Assembly (NCBI RefSeq): GCF_003864975.1
Contig: NZ_BHGL01000006.1
Coordinates: 372,001-436,000, forward strand
Origin: Sulfuriferula thiophila
GTDB lineage: Bacteria; Pseudomonadota; Gammaproteobacteria; Burkholderiales; Sulfuriferulaceae
Reading direction: 5' to 3'
DNA length: 64,000 nt
A program made the translations under genes and the position numbers. The notes beneath the pieces were generated by a model that ran no database searches, was not told where the DNA came from, and worked only from the letters and a program-made list of their open reading frames with translations. This document shows, piece after piece, positions 1 to 8,356 of the stretch (its first letter is position 1; each line of letters begins with the position of its first letter).

Positions 1-2
1 CG

Positions 3-401
3 CAGCAGCGTGATCTGGCGAAATTGCGGGAAGATGTGCGCAACATGCGGCAGAAAATGCACGATGGGCATCCGAATCATAGTGCTCTGTTCGATATCAA
101 ACATGATGCTGGTGGCATTGTCGACGTCGAATTTATCGTGCAATACCTGATCCTTGCCTATAGCGCTCGCCACCGCCAGCTGACTGAGAATGCGGGTAAC
201 CTGGCCTTGCTGAAAATTGCCGCAGAATTGGGACTTATTGCCAGCGATACAGCCGAAGCAGTTCGTACCGCATATCGTCAATTCCGCCAGTTGCAGCACA
301 GCCTGCGCTTGCAGGGCGCCGATGCTGCCAGGGTAGAGGGCGAGTCAGTGGCGGTGCATGCGAATGCGGTTAAAACGCTTTGGACGCAAGTCTTGGGATG
401 A
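3..401 (+). CDS. glnE: Bifunctional glutamine synthetase adenylyltransferase/deadenylase, C-terminal end (partial)
   Basis: The reading frame is open from base 3 to the stop at 399-401 and enters from outside the window, so only about 132 C-terminal codons of a protein usually near 900-950 residues are present. The segment carries the conserved HDAGGIVDVEFIVQYL block of the C-terminal nucleotidyltransferase domain, followed by the helical tail typical of the family. GlnE adenylylates and deadenylylates glutamine synthetase in response to PII, tuning nitrogen assimilation in the cytoplasm. ilvE follows 55 bp downstream on the same strand. The call rests on the motif and the C-terminal position. 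Confidence 0.9.
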   Translation, partial: QQRDLAKLREDVRNMRQKMHDGHPNHSALFDIKHDAGGIVDVEFIVQYLILAYSARHRQLTENAGNLALLKIAAELGLIASDTAEAVRTAYRQFRQLQHSLRLQGADAARVEGESVAVHANAVKTLWTQVLG

Positions 402-456
402 AAATTAAGTTACAATTTCAAATTCGATTTCAACTTTAAGTTTTGGAGTAAATGCA

Positions 457-1377
457 ATGTCAATGGCTGACCGCGATGGTTTTATCTGGTACGACGGCAA
501 AATGGTGCCTTGGCGTGATGCCACCACCCACGTTCTGACCCACACCCTGCACTATGGTATGGGCGTATTTGAAGGCGTGCGCGCTTATAAAACTGACAAA
601 GGCACGGCGATTTTCCGCTTGAAAGATCATACCGATCGCTTATTCCGTTCTGCCCATATTCTGGGCATGAAAATGCCGTTCGACAAAGCAACTATTACCG
701 AAGCCCAACTGGCTGCCGTGCGCGAAAATAATCTGGAATCTGCCTATTTGCGTCCGATGGCGTTCTACGGTGCGGAAGCCATGGGTATCTCGGCCAAAAC
801 CTTATCGACGCATGTGATTGTGGCGGCCTGGACCTGGGGCGCGTACATGGGCGCGGAAGCACTGGAACGCGGCATTCGCGTGAAAACCTCTTCGTTTGCG
901 CGGCATCATGTCAATATCACCATGTGTAAAGCCAAGGCCAACGGCAATTACATGAATTCCATCCTCGCGCATCAGGAAGCCGCGCAGGACGGTTATCAGG
1001 AAGCGTTGTTACTGGACGTAGATGGCTTTGTTGCTGAAGGTTCGGGCGAAAACGTCTTCATCGTGCGTAACGGCAAGCTCTACACCCCGGATCTGACCAG
1101 CGCGCTGGAAGGCATTACCCGCGATACCATCGTGCAGCTGGCTGGTGAAATCGGTCTGCAAGTAGTCGAAAAGCGCATCACTCGCGACGAAGTGTACAGT
1201 GCTGACGAAGCTTTCTTCACCGGAACTGCCGCTGAAGTGACGCCTATCCGCGAGCTGGATAATCGCATGATTGGTAATGGCGAACGCGGTCCGGTGACCA
1301 CCCAGTTGCAAAAAATGTATTTCGACTGCGTGCATGGTCGCGATCCTAAACACACTGACTGGTTAAGCTACATTTAA
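457..1377 (+). CDS. ilvE: Branched-chain amino acid aminotransferase
   Basis: This is a 306-residue fold-type IV PLP aminotransferase that interconverts branched-chain amino acids and their 2-oxo acids in the cytoplasm, using glutamate/2-oxoglutarate. The N-terminal HTLHYGMGVFEGVRAY block, Lys160 in KANGNYM (Schiff-base lysine by alignment with known IlvE) and the GSGENVFIV phosphate-binding region are all present, and the length is normal. The ATG at 457 has GGAG at 445-448. An ATG two codons later (463) is possible but has worse spacing. The small zinc protein gene follows after 10 bp, so the two are probably cotranscribed. Confidence 0.96.
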   Translation: MSMADRDGFIWYDGKMVPWRDATTHVLTHTLHYGMGVFEGVRAYKTDKGTAIFRLKDHTDRLFRSAHILGMKMPFDKATITEAQLAAVRENNLESAYLRPMAFYGAEAMGISAKTLSTHVIVAAWTWGAYMGAEALERGIRVKTSSFARHHVNITMCKAKANGNYMNSILAHQEAAQDGYQEALLLDVDGFVAEGSGENVFIVRNGKLYTPDLTSALEGITRDTIVQLAGEIGLQVVEKRITRDEVYSADEAFFTGTAAEVTPIRELDNRMIGNGERGPVTTQLQKMYFDCVHGRDPKHTDWLSYI

Positions 1378-1387
1378 GGAATAAACA

Positions 1388-1612
1388 ATGTCTCAGGCAC
1401 CTCAAGAAAATCTTGCGCAACAGGATAACACCCAGCGTTTCATTGAAATCACTGGCGATGACTTGCCATTGCACTGCCCTACGCCAGAAATGATTGCGTG
1501 GAATTCGCATCCGCGCGTGTTTCTGGACGTGGCAAAAACCGGCGAAGCCATGTGCCCATACTGCGGTACGACTTTCCGGCTTCTGGGCGGGCCGGTCAAG
1601 CACGGGCATTAA
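1388..1612 (+). CDS. Small CHCC-type zinc-finger protein (NDUFS6-like)
   Basis: The product is a 74-residue cytoplasmic protein with a Cys, a His in WNSHPRVF, and a C-terminal CPYC pair in MCPYCGTTFRLLGG, which fits the zf-CHCC family. Members bind one zinc; the mitochondrial relative NDUFS6 is a complex I accessory subunit, but the bacterial role is not established. AAGGA lies just upstream of the ATG. It sits 10 bp after ilvE, an arrangement that from memory recurs in betaproteobacteria. The family call is fairly safe, the function is not. Confidence 0.8.
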   Translation: MSQAPQENLAQQDNTQRFIEITGDDLPLHCPTPEMIAWNSHPRVFLDVAKTGEAMCPYCGTTFRLLGGPVKHGH

Positions 1613-1702
1613 TCAACGTTAATATTGAACGATCTGGCGTCAATGCCAATCCAAGGTTTATGCATCACGTGGTTTTTGCTGCATTAATCTTAGGAGGTTG
1701 AC

Positions 1703-2452
1703 ATGATATTTCGCCAATTGTTTGAACCCGTATCCAGTACGTATACTTATTTGCTGGGTTGTGAAACAACAGGGCAGGCAGTATTGATTGATGCTGTTTT
1801 GCCCAGTTGGCAACGTGATCTGGCTGAAATCAATGCCCTCGGGCTGAAGCTGGCTTACACCTTCGACACGCATATTCACGCTGATCATATCAGTGCCGCC
1901 AGCAAGTTGCGGCAGGAAACGGGCAGCCGTATCGCTCATCCTGCACTGGATAATCTGGCATGTGCAGATGAGGCTATAGAAGACGGCAAGCCGTTCAGTC
2001 TAGGCAGTCTGCAGATCATGCCGCTGCATACTCCTGGTCATACCGATAATCATTTTGCCTATGCAGTCGATGGTCGCGTGCTCACCGGCGATGCTTTACT
2101 GATCGATGGTTGCGGGCGTACCGATTTTCAGAACGGCGACGCCCCTACCTTATATCGCAGCGTACATGACAAGCTGTTCAGCTTGCCGGAAGACACGCTG
2201 GTGTATCCCGCTCATGACTATCAGGGGCGACGCGTATCCAGTATTGCTCAGGAAAAATTTCGCAATCCGCGCCTCGGTGGCAACAAACCGCTGGCCGAAT
2301 TTGTGGAAATCATGGCCAGCCTTAATCTGGCTTATCCAAAATTCATCGATTACGCCGTGCCGGGTAACCGCGAATGTGGCGAATGCCCACCGGACGTACC
2401 CGAGACACTCCAGCAGTATTGCGAGCAGATAGGTGAGAGTCGGCAGGGTTAA
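1703..2452 (+). CDS. Persulfide dioxygenase, ETHE1-like MBL-fold protein
   Basis: This 249-residue metallo-beta-lactamase fold protein carries THIHADHISAA, the second metal motif HTPGHTDNHFAY, LTGDALLIDGCGRTDF, and the C-terminal YPAHDY. The GCGRTDFQNGDA stretch is characteristic of glutathione persulfide dioxygenases rather than glyoxalase II. Such enzymes use one iron and O2 to oxidise GSSH to sulfite and GSH. AGGAGG lies just before the ATG. The gene stands alone and its stop overlaps the IclR gene's stop by 4 bp on the opposite strand. It fits the sulfur-oxidation content elsewhere in the window. Confidence 0.88.
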   Translation: MIFRQLFEPVSSTYTYLLGCETTGQAVLIDAVLPSWQRDLAEINALGLKLAYTFDTHIHADHISAASKLRQETGSRIAHPALDNLACADEAIEDGKPFSLGSLQIMPLHTPGHTDNHFAYAVDGRVLTGDALLIDGCGRTDFQNGDAPTLYRSVHDKLFSLPEDTLVYPAHDYQGRRVSSIAQEKFRNPRLGGNKPLAEFVEIMASLNLAYPKFIDYAVPGNRECGECPPDVPETLQQYCEQIGESRQG

Positions 2453-3213
2453 CCGGCAGATACAGGATTGAAATAGCCGAGTTTTGCCGATAATTGCGCA
2501 CCGGCCTGTTGTAACTCGGTTACCCACTCATCCTTGCGGCGTTCGCGCGGTGCCGAGATGGATAGCCCCGCAACTGCCATACCGCTGGCGTCACGAATCA
2601 ATACCCCAATGCAACCCACGCCGAGTTCGGCTTCTTCGTTATCGAAAGCATACCCCTGTGATTTGCACTGCTGAGTAGCGTCGAACAGTGCCAGCGGGTC
2701 GGTGATGGTATTGGCGGTATAGGCGGGCAGCTGGGTACGGCGGGCGTAATCGAGGCACGTTTCGGCGGAGCCTTCCCCCAGCATCAACTTGCCTACCGCT
2801 GTCACATGCAGTGGGGCACGGCTGCCGATCACCTGTTCCACCCGCATCAGCCGGTTGGACGTCACCCGTTCTACATAAATCACTTCGTCGTTTTCGCGCA
2901 CCGTCAGGTTGATGGTTTCACCGGTGGCATCGCGCAGGGCTGCCATGAGCGGAAGTGCTTCCTGGCGCAGGTCGATTTCCTGGCCAGCCTGTGCGGCATA
3001 ACGCATTAATCCGCTGCCGAGCTGATAGGCGCCGTTGCTGTCGCGCGCCACCCAGCCGTGCTGTTGTAGCGAAGCCAGGATGCGAAACGCGGTGGAGCTG
3101 TGCAGGCCGGTGTCGGCTGCCAATATTTTGAGGCTGGCGTGACCGTGCTGTGCCAAACTTTCCAGCAGGGTAACCATGCGATCGATGACTTGTATGGAGG
3201 ATTCTGTGCTCAT
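2449..3213 (-). CDS. IclR-family transcriptional regulator
   Basis: This 254-residue protein has an N-terminal winged helix-turn-helix (about residues 1-75, with LHSSTAFRILASLQQHGW as recognition region) and a C-terminal IclR effector domain containing GVGCIGVLI. It is transcribed divergently from the transketolase-like/glycolate oxidase operon, with 124 bp between start codons containing two palindromes. By position it most likely controls that operon, sensing a small organic acid such as glycolate or glyoxylate. The ligand is inference; the family is clear. Confidence 0.9.
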   Translation of the reverse strand: MSTESSIQVIDRMVTLLESLAQHGHASLKILAADTGLHSSTAFRILASLQQHGWVARDSNGAYQLGSGLMRYAAQAGQEIDLRQEALPLMAALRDATGETINLTVRENDEVIYVERVTSNRLMRVEQVIGSRAPLHVTAVGKLMLGEGSAETCLDYARRTQLPAYTANTITDPLALFDATQQCKSQGYAFDNEEAELGVGCIGVLIRDASGMAVAGLSISAPRERRKDEWVTELQQAGAQLSAKLGYFNPVSAG

Positions 3214-3229
3214 GATGCGATTCTACATT

Positions 3230-3246
3230 ATTTCACATTGTGAAAT
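3230..3246. promoter_or_regulatory. Palindromic operator candidate between IclR gene and operon
   Basis: ATTTCACA-T-TGTGAAAT is a perfect 8+1+8 palindrome placed 17 bp upstream of the IclR gene start and about 90 bp upstream of the divergent operon. Its size and symmetry suit a dimeric IclR-type repressor or activator. A looser half-site, TTGCGAAAT, lies at about 3257-3265. No footprint evidence exists. Confidence 0.55.
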
Positions 3247-3281
3247 CAATTCTGTATTGCGAAATTTTTAGTAATTTGTTA

Positions 3282-3293
3282 ATGTAGCTACAT
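3282..3293. promoter_or_regulatory. 12-bp palindrome upstream of the transketolase-like gene
   Basis: ATGTAGCTACAT is a perfect 12-bp palindrome 45 bp before the start codon at 3338. It overlaps the region where a promoter for the glycolate operon would lie. It could be a second regulator site; a chance palindrome of this length is possible. Confidence 0.35.
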
Positions 3294-3337
3294 GCGCCAC
3301 CACGGCCTTCCCAATTTAACTTTTAGGAACAAAACTC

Positions 3338-5530
3338 ATGAACGCACCCGCATTTTGTCAAGGTATCCAACATTACGGCGAAAAATGGCCAGATTTCGAT
3401 GTTAAGGCGGCTCAGGCACTCATCGCCGAAGGGCAGAGCGCTATTGCCGATGTAAATGATGACAAGGCGGCCTATCAGACCTTGCTGGGCGCCGATGCAT
3501 TACGTTATTTGACACTGCAGGTGACCGGCTCCAAGGGTTCCGGCCATCCGGGCGGTTTTGCTTCAAGCGCCGAAGCGCATGCGTCACTGATTATGTTGGG
3601 TCACACCAATATCGTGACTGAAGTTGGTCATCACGCACCGGGTTTCTATTCCTCCATGTTCCTCGATTCTTCGCTGGAAAAAATGGGGATCAACACCATG
3701 GACGACATGATGGCGCGCTTCCGTGAAAAACACGGTCTGCTGGGCCACTTGTCAGGCGCCATTCCTGGTTTGTTGGCTCCGGCTGGTCCACTCGGTCAGG
3801 GTCAGCACTTTGCTATGGCGGGTGCACTGCTGCATCCGGGCAAGCTGTTCCCGGTCACTATCGGTGATGGCGGTATGGGCGAGCCGTACGTGTTGAACAG
3901 CATGATGCACTTCAACACCGCATACCCTAAAGTTACCAACTTCCTGCCATCGCTGATATGGAATGGTTACTCGCAGGAACACCATTCCATGGTGTCGCGC
4001 ATGAGCAACGACGAGATGATCGCCTACTGGAAAGGCCACGGCTTCAAGGAAGTTGTTCTGGTCGATGCCAAGGAGTTCGACGACAGCAATCAAAGTGCTG
4101 CCTATGTAGACAGTACCCAATTCTCTTTTGGCCAGCGTCTGGCGTTTGCCAAGGCAGTATTGCAGGGCGTGGACAAAGCAGCCCGTTCCGCACTGGGCGG
4201 TACCCTGACCGTGTTCATCATCAAGCAGCTAAAAGGCGCCGGCGTGCACACCCTGGGTGCGAAATCGCACAACCTGTATCCAAAGGACACGCTCGACCAG
4301 CCGCACATGATCGAAGGTCTGCAGCGCCGCGCGTTGCCACCAGAAGCATGGCAGCTGGTACGCGACAACTTCTCGCGTGCCGGTGGCGGCCCTGCTGTGA
4401 AAACCGTAGTGACCGAAACCGAGCTGGACATCGTGCCGATGCCGAAACTGGCGATGGAAGAATTCAAGCCGACCGACAAGGCTGTACCGGCAACCGCCAT
4501 GGGCGCGCTGGTAGCACAGCTGGGCAAGGCTGATCCGCGTTTCGTCGCAACCAATGCTGACGGTAACGAAGCCTCGGCGATGAAGAACATCAACGACGCG
4601 CTGAAAATCCGCCATCCGACCGTTGACCCGCTGTACAACCAGGAACCGAACGGTCAGGTGTACGAGCCGCTGAACGAAGACGCCTGTGCCGGTCTGGCAG
4701 CCGGTCTGGCGCTATTCGGTTCGCGTTCGCTGTGGCTGTCGTACGAGTCGTTCGCCATCAACGGCTGGCCGATCATCCAGACAGTGACTCAGGCCATGGC
4801 CGAACTGCGTCGCAAGACCCCGTCCATCGTCTGCATGTTCACTGCCGGCGCGCTGGAGCAGGGCCGCAACGGCTGGACCCATCAGCGTCCGGAAATCGAG
4901 AACTTCTTTGCCGCAATGATGCGCAACGGCAACGTGTTCCCGTTGTTCCCGTGCGATGCCAACTCGATCCAGACCGCCTACGAATATGCGACCGACAGTG
5001 TGAATAAAGGCATGGTCATCATCGCATCGAAGAGCCCGTTGCCGGTTTACATGAGCCTGGCTGAATCGAAAAAAGCAGTCGAGCAGGGTGCCGCGACGAT
5101 TTACCAGAGCGCAGGTGGCGACAAAGGTACCGTGGTGTTTGCTGTCACTGGCGACTTGGTGCTGCTGCCGGTATTTGCTGCCAAGGACAAACTGGAAGCG
5201 GAAGGCTACGCCGTACGCATCGTTGCTGTGGTGAATCCACGTGCGCTGTACCGTCCGACCGACGTGGCCTGGGACACCGTATCACAGCCGGACAACGCGT
5301 TCATGGACGACGACCATTTCAATGCGCTGTTCGATGGCGACGCACTGATTGCCGTATCCGGCGGCCCGAGCGCTTCGCTGGAGCCGGTGCTGCTGCGCAC
5401 GCGTGCACCTAAACGTGATACCTTCTGCTGGAAGCGTGGCGAAACCACCGCTTCTGCCGACGAAATCATGGAATTTAACGGCATCACCGCGGACGCTATG
5501 TCTGCCCGTGCCAAAGCCTTAATGAAATAA
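3338..5530 (+). CDS. Transketolase/phosphoketolase-superfamily ThDP enzyme
   Basis: This 730-residue protein is organised like transketolase. It has GSGHPGG (about residues 67-73), GPLGQG (150-155), the ThDP motif starting GDG at 176-178 and ending at Asn209, a Pyr domain with EPLNEDACAGLAAG near 447, and a C-terminal domain. GPLGQG and the GHPG block match transketolase, while the GRNGWTHQRPEIENF region recalls phosphoketolase. It is unlikely to be the housekeeping Calvin-cycle transketolase because it heads an operon with a four-carbon acid kinase (5-bp gap) and GlcDEF. The exact substrate is unknown; ketol transfer to glyoxylate is proposed in the findings. Phosphoketolase activity is the main alternative. 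Confidence 0.75.
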   Translation: MNAPAFCQGIQHYGEKWPDFDVKAAQALIAEGQSAIADVNDDKAAYQTLLGADALRYLTLQVTGSKGSGHPGGFASSAEAHASLIMLGHTNIVTEVGHHAPGFYSSMFLDSSLEKMGINTMDDMMARFREKHGLLGHLSGAIPGLLAPAGPLGQGQHFAMAGALLHPGKLFPVTIGDGGMGEPYVLNSMMHFNTAYPKVTNFLPSLIWNGYSQEHHSMVSRMSNDEMIAYWKGHGFKEVVLVDAKEFDDSNQSAAYVDSTQFSFGQRLAFAKAVLQGVDKAARSALGGTLTVFIIKQLKGAGVHTLGAKSHNLYPKDTLDQPHMIEGLQRRALPPEAWQLVRDNFSRAGGGPAVKTVVTETELDIVPMPKLAMEEFKPTDKAVPATAMGALVAQLGKADPRFVATNADGNEASAMKNINDALKIRHPTVDPLYNQEPNGQVYEPLNEDACAGLAAGLALFGSRSLWLSYESFAINGWPIIQTVTQAMAELRRKTPSIVCMFTAGALEQGRNGWTHQRPEIENFFAAMMRNGNVFPLFPCDANSIQTAYEYATDSVNKGMVIIASKSPLPVYMSLAESKKAVEQGAATIYQSAGGDKGTVVFAVTGDLVLLPVFAAKDKLEAEGYAVRIVAVVNPRALYRPTDVAWDTVSQPDNAFMDDDHFNALFDGDALIAVSGGPSASLEPVLLRTRAPKRDTFCWKRGETTASADEIMEFNGITADAMSARAKALMK

Positions 5531-5534
5531 GCGT

Positions 5535-6863
5535 ATGAGCCAGCTAACCAAAATCATCGTACTCGATGACGACCCGACCGGGTCGCAGACAGTACACGGC
5601 TGTCTGCTGCTGACGCGCTGGGACGTGCCGACCCTGGTCGGTGCGTTGCAGGACGCGTCGCCGCTGTTCTTCGTGCTCACCAACACGCGTGGCATGTCGG
5701 CCGAGCGCGCCGAAGCGGTCACTCGCGAGGTGTGCGCTAATGTGCGTATCGCACTGGAGCAGGAAGGCGCTGCCGGACGGGCGATTAATCCGATACTGGT
5801 GAGCCGTTCCGACTCGACCCTGCGCGGTCATTATCCGGTGGAAACGGATGTGATCGCCGAAGAACTGGGTCCGTTCGATGCGCATTTCCTGACGCCGGCC
5901 TTCTTCGAGGGCGGCCGGGTTACGCGCGACAGCATCCATTATCTGATGGTCAGCGGCGAGCCGGTACCGGTGCACGAAACCGAATTTGCCCGCGATTCCG
6001 TGTTCGGTTACCGCCACAGCTATCTGCCTGATTATGTGGCAGAAAAAACCAGTGGCCGCATTGCTGCCGAACAGGTGGAACGCTTCACGCTGGCTGATGT
6101 GCGTGGCGATATATCCGCCCGTTTGCTGGCGCTCAAGGACAATGTCTGCGGCGTGGTGGATGCCGAGCAGCAATCTGATCTGGACCGCTTTGCTGCACAG
6201 ATTCAGACTGCTGCCGCTACCGGCAAGCGTTTTCTGTGCCGCAGCGCGGCCAGTCTGCTGACTTCGCTGGCGCAGCTCGGCCCGCAGCCGGTAGCGCCGC
6301 AACAGATGGCCGCCTATGTACGCGGCGGGCGTGCCGGTGCTGTTATTGTCGGTTCGCATGTCAAGAAAACTACCTCGCAACTGGCCGAGCTGCTTAAACA
6401 GCCGGGCGTGGCGGGGTTGGAAGTGGATGTCGAACGTATTGCCGTTGACCGCGTCGCGCTGCTGGAAGAAGTCCGTCTGGCCGCCGAGGCAGCGCATGCA
6501 CGCAACGAAACGCCTGTGGTCTATACCAGCCGAGTGGAAAAAACCTTCGCTGACCAGACTACACGTCTGGCCTTCGGTGAGCAGGTGTCGGCGTTTTTGA
6601 TGGACGTCGTACGCAATTTGCCGCTGAGCATCGGTTTTCTGATCAGCAAAGGTGGTATCACCTCCAACGATGTGCTGAGTGATGGTCTGGCGCTGCGTAC
6701 TTCGCGCGTGCTGGGGCAGATACTGGCCGGCTGTTCGGTGGTGCGCTGCCCAGTCGATCATCCGCGTTATCCTGACCTGCCGGTGGTGATCTTCCCCGGC
6801 AACGTCGGCGATGACAACGCACTGGCGACTGTCTACAACCGTCTGCGCGGGAATACTGACTGA
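5535..6863 (+). CDS. Four-carbon acid sugar kinase family protein (DUF1537/OtnK-like)
   Basis: This 442-residue protein begins with IIVLDDDPTGSQTVHG, the N-terminal signature of the four-carbon acid sugar kinase family, and has VSRSDSTLRGHYP, GSHVKKTTSQL and the C-terminal nucleotide-binding KGGITSNDV. Characterised members phosphorylate D-erythronate, D- or L-threonate, or 3-oxo-tetronate (OtnK) at O4 with ATP. It follows the transketolase-like gene by 5 bp, and its stop overlaps the glcD start (TGATG), implying translational coupling. No aldolase/decarboxylase (OtnC) or epimerase partner is nearby, which makes the context unusual. Family assignment is strong, substrate is open. Confidence 0.85.
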   Translation: MSQLTKIIVLDDDPTGSQTVHGCLLLTRWDVPTLVGALQDASPLFFVLTNTRGMSAERAEAVTREVCANVRIALEQEGAAGRAINPILVSRSDSTLRGHYPVETDVIAEELGPFDAHFLTPAFFEGGRVTRDSIHYLMVSGEPVPVHETEFARDSVFGYRHSYLPDYVAEKTSGRIAAEQVERFTLADVRGDISARLLALKDNVCGVVDAEQQSDLDRFAAQIQTAAATGKRFLCRSAASLLTSLAQLGPQPVAPQQMAAYVRGGRAGAVIVGSHVKKTTSQLAELLKQPGVAGLEVDVERIAVDRVALLEEVRLAAEAAHARNETPVVYTSRVEKTFADQTTRLAFGEQVSAFLMDVVRNLPLSIGFLISKGGITSNDVLSDGLALRTSRVLGQILAGCSVVRCPVDHPRYPDLPVVIFPGNVGDDNALATVYNRLRGNTD

Positions 6864-8356
6864 TGTCGAATCACTGCTGCGAGCACGACCCCACGCCAAC
6901 TATCGGCAAAGCCGAGCTGGTGGCTCTGTTGTTGCAGCTGTTGCCGGCCGATTGTGTGCTGCATGTGGAAGAAGATCAGCGGCCATACGAATGCGACGGT
7001 TTGTCCGCCTACCGGCAACTGCCGTGGGTGACTGTACTGCCGCAAAGCGTGGAACAGGTGCAGGCAGTCATGCGTCTGTGCTATCAATATCAGCTGCCGG
7101 TGGTGGCGCGTGGCGCCGGTACCGGTTTGTCCGGCGGCGCCTTGCCGCACCCTAATGGTGTTTTGCTTAGTCTGGCCAAGCTTAAATCAATACTGTCGCT
7201 TGATACCCTTGCACGCACCGCGCGAGTTCAGCCGGGTGTGCGCAATCTGGCGATTTCCCAGGCCGCCGCGCCGTATGGCCTGTATTACGCGCCGGATCCG
7301 TCGTCGCAGATCGCCTGCACTATCGGCGGTAATGTGGCAGAAAACTCCGGCGGGGTGCACTGCCTGAAATACGGCCTGACGGTACACAATATTTTGCAGA
7401 TTAAACTGGTGACAGTGGAGGGCGAGTTGCTGGTCATTGGCAGCGAGGCCCTCGATAGCGCCGGTTACGATCTACTTGCGCTGCTGACCGGTTCGGAAGG
7501 CATGCTCGGCGTAATCGTGGAAGTGACTGTGCGGCTTTTGCCTATTCCGGAAAAGGCGCAGGTCATGCTTGCCGCGTTTGACGATGTGGAAAAAGCCGGT
7601 GCCGCAGTTGGTGCCATTATTGCCGCGGGTATTATTCCCGGCGGGCTGGAAATGATGGACAAGCTTTCCATCAGCGCGGCAGAAGATTTCGCTCACGCCG
7701 GTTATCCGCGTGATGCCGAGGCCATACTGTTGTGCGAGCTGGACGGCACGCGTGAAGATGTGGCCGAGCAGGTGGTGCGAGTGCAATCCATTCTGCATGA
7801 AATCGGTGCGACCGAGGTCAGGCTTGCAAGTGACGAGCAGGAACGCGCTCTGTTGTGGAAGGGGCGCAAGTCAGCTTTCCCTGCAGTCGGACGGCTGTCC
7901 CCTGATTACTATTGCATGGATGGCACCATTCCGCGTCGTCATCTGCCTTTGGTATTGCGCCGCATCGGCGAGCTGTCGCAACAGTATGGCTTGCGGGTGG
8001 CTAACGTATTCCATGCCGGTGATGGCAATCTGCACCCGCTGATTCTGTACGATGCGAACAAGCCGGGCGAGCTGGTGCAGGTCGAGGAATTCGGCGGAAA
8101 AATACTGGAGTTGTGTGTTGAGGTGGGCGGCAGCATTACTGGTGAACATGGTGTGGGTATGGAAAAAATCAACCAGATGTGTGCGCAATTCAACAGTGCT
8201 GAACTGGAACAGTTTCATGCCATCAAGCACGCCTTTGATCCACAGGGCCTGCTTAATCCGGGCAAGGCCGTGCCAACTTTGCACCGCTGCGCGGAGTTCG
8301 GCGCAATGCACGTGCATGGTGGTCGGCTGCCGTTCCCCGAACTGGAGCGCTTCTGA
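6863..8356 (+). CDS. glcD: Glycolate oxidase FAD-linked subunit GlcD
   Basis: The product has 497 residues, close to E. coli GlcD. It has the FAD-binding PCMH fold with VVARGAGTGLSGGALP and DPSSQIACTIGGNVAENSGG. The C-terminal FAD-oxidase domain has FHAGDGNLHPLILYD and GEHGVGMEK. GlcD is the catalytic flavin subunit of the GlcDEF complex, which oxidises glycolate to glyoxylate and passes electrons to the quinone pool. Starts and stops overlap by one base with both neighbours. In an autotroph the substrate would come from Rubisco oxygenation through 2-phosphoglycolate. Confidence 0.95.
   Translation: MSNHCCEHDPTPTIGKAELVALLLQLLPADCVLHVEEDQRPYECDGLSAYRQLPWVTVLPQSVEQVQAVMRLCYQYQLPVVARGAGTGLSGGALPHPNGVLLSLAKLKSILSLDTLARTARVQPGVRNLAISQAAAPYGLYYAPDPSSQIACTIGGNVAENSGGVHCLKYGLTVHNILQIKLVTVEGELLVIGSEALDSAGYDLLALLTGSEGMLGVIVEVTVRLLPIPEKAQVMLAAFDDVEKAGAAVGAIIAAGIIPGGLEMMDKLSISAAEDFAHAGYPRDAEAILLCELDGTREDVAEQVVRVQSILHEIGATEVRLASDEQERALLWKGRKSAFPAVGRLSPDYYCMDGTIPRRHLPLVLRRIGELSQQYGLRVANVFHAGDGNLHPLILYDANKPGELVQVEEFGGKILELCVEVGGSITGEHGVGMEKINQMCAQFNSAELEQFHAIKHAFDPQGLLNPGKAVPTLHRCAEFGAMHVHGGRLPFPELERF

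Noticed and set aside
5544-6899. 451-codon open frame antisense to the four-carbon acid kinase
   Set aside because: It is a shadow of a GC-rich coding region; the translation is rich in His, Arg and Gln, has no domain, and lies fully under a well-supported gene.
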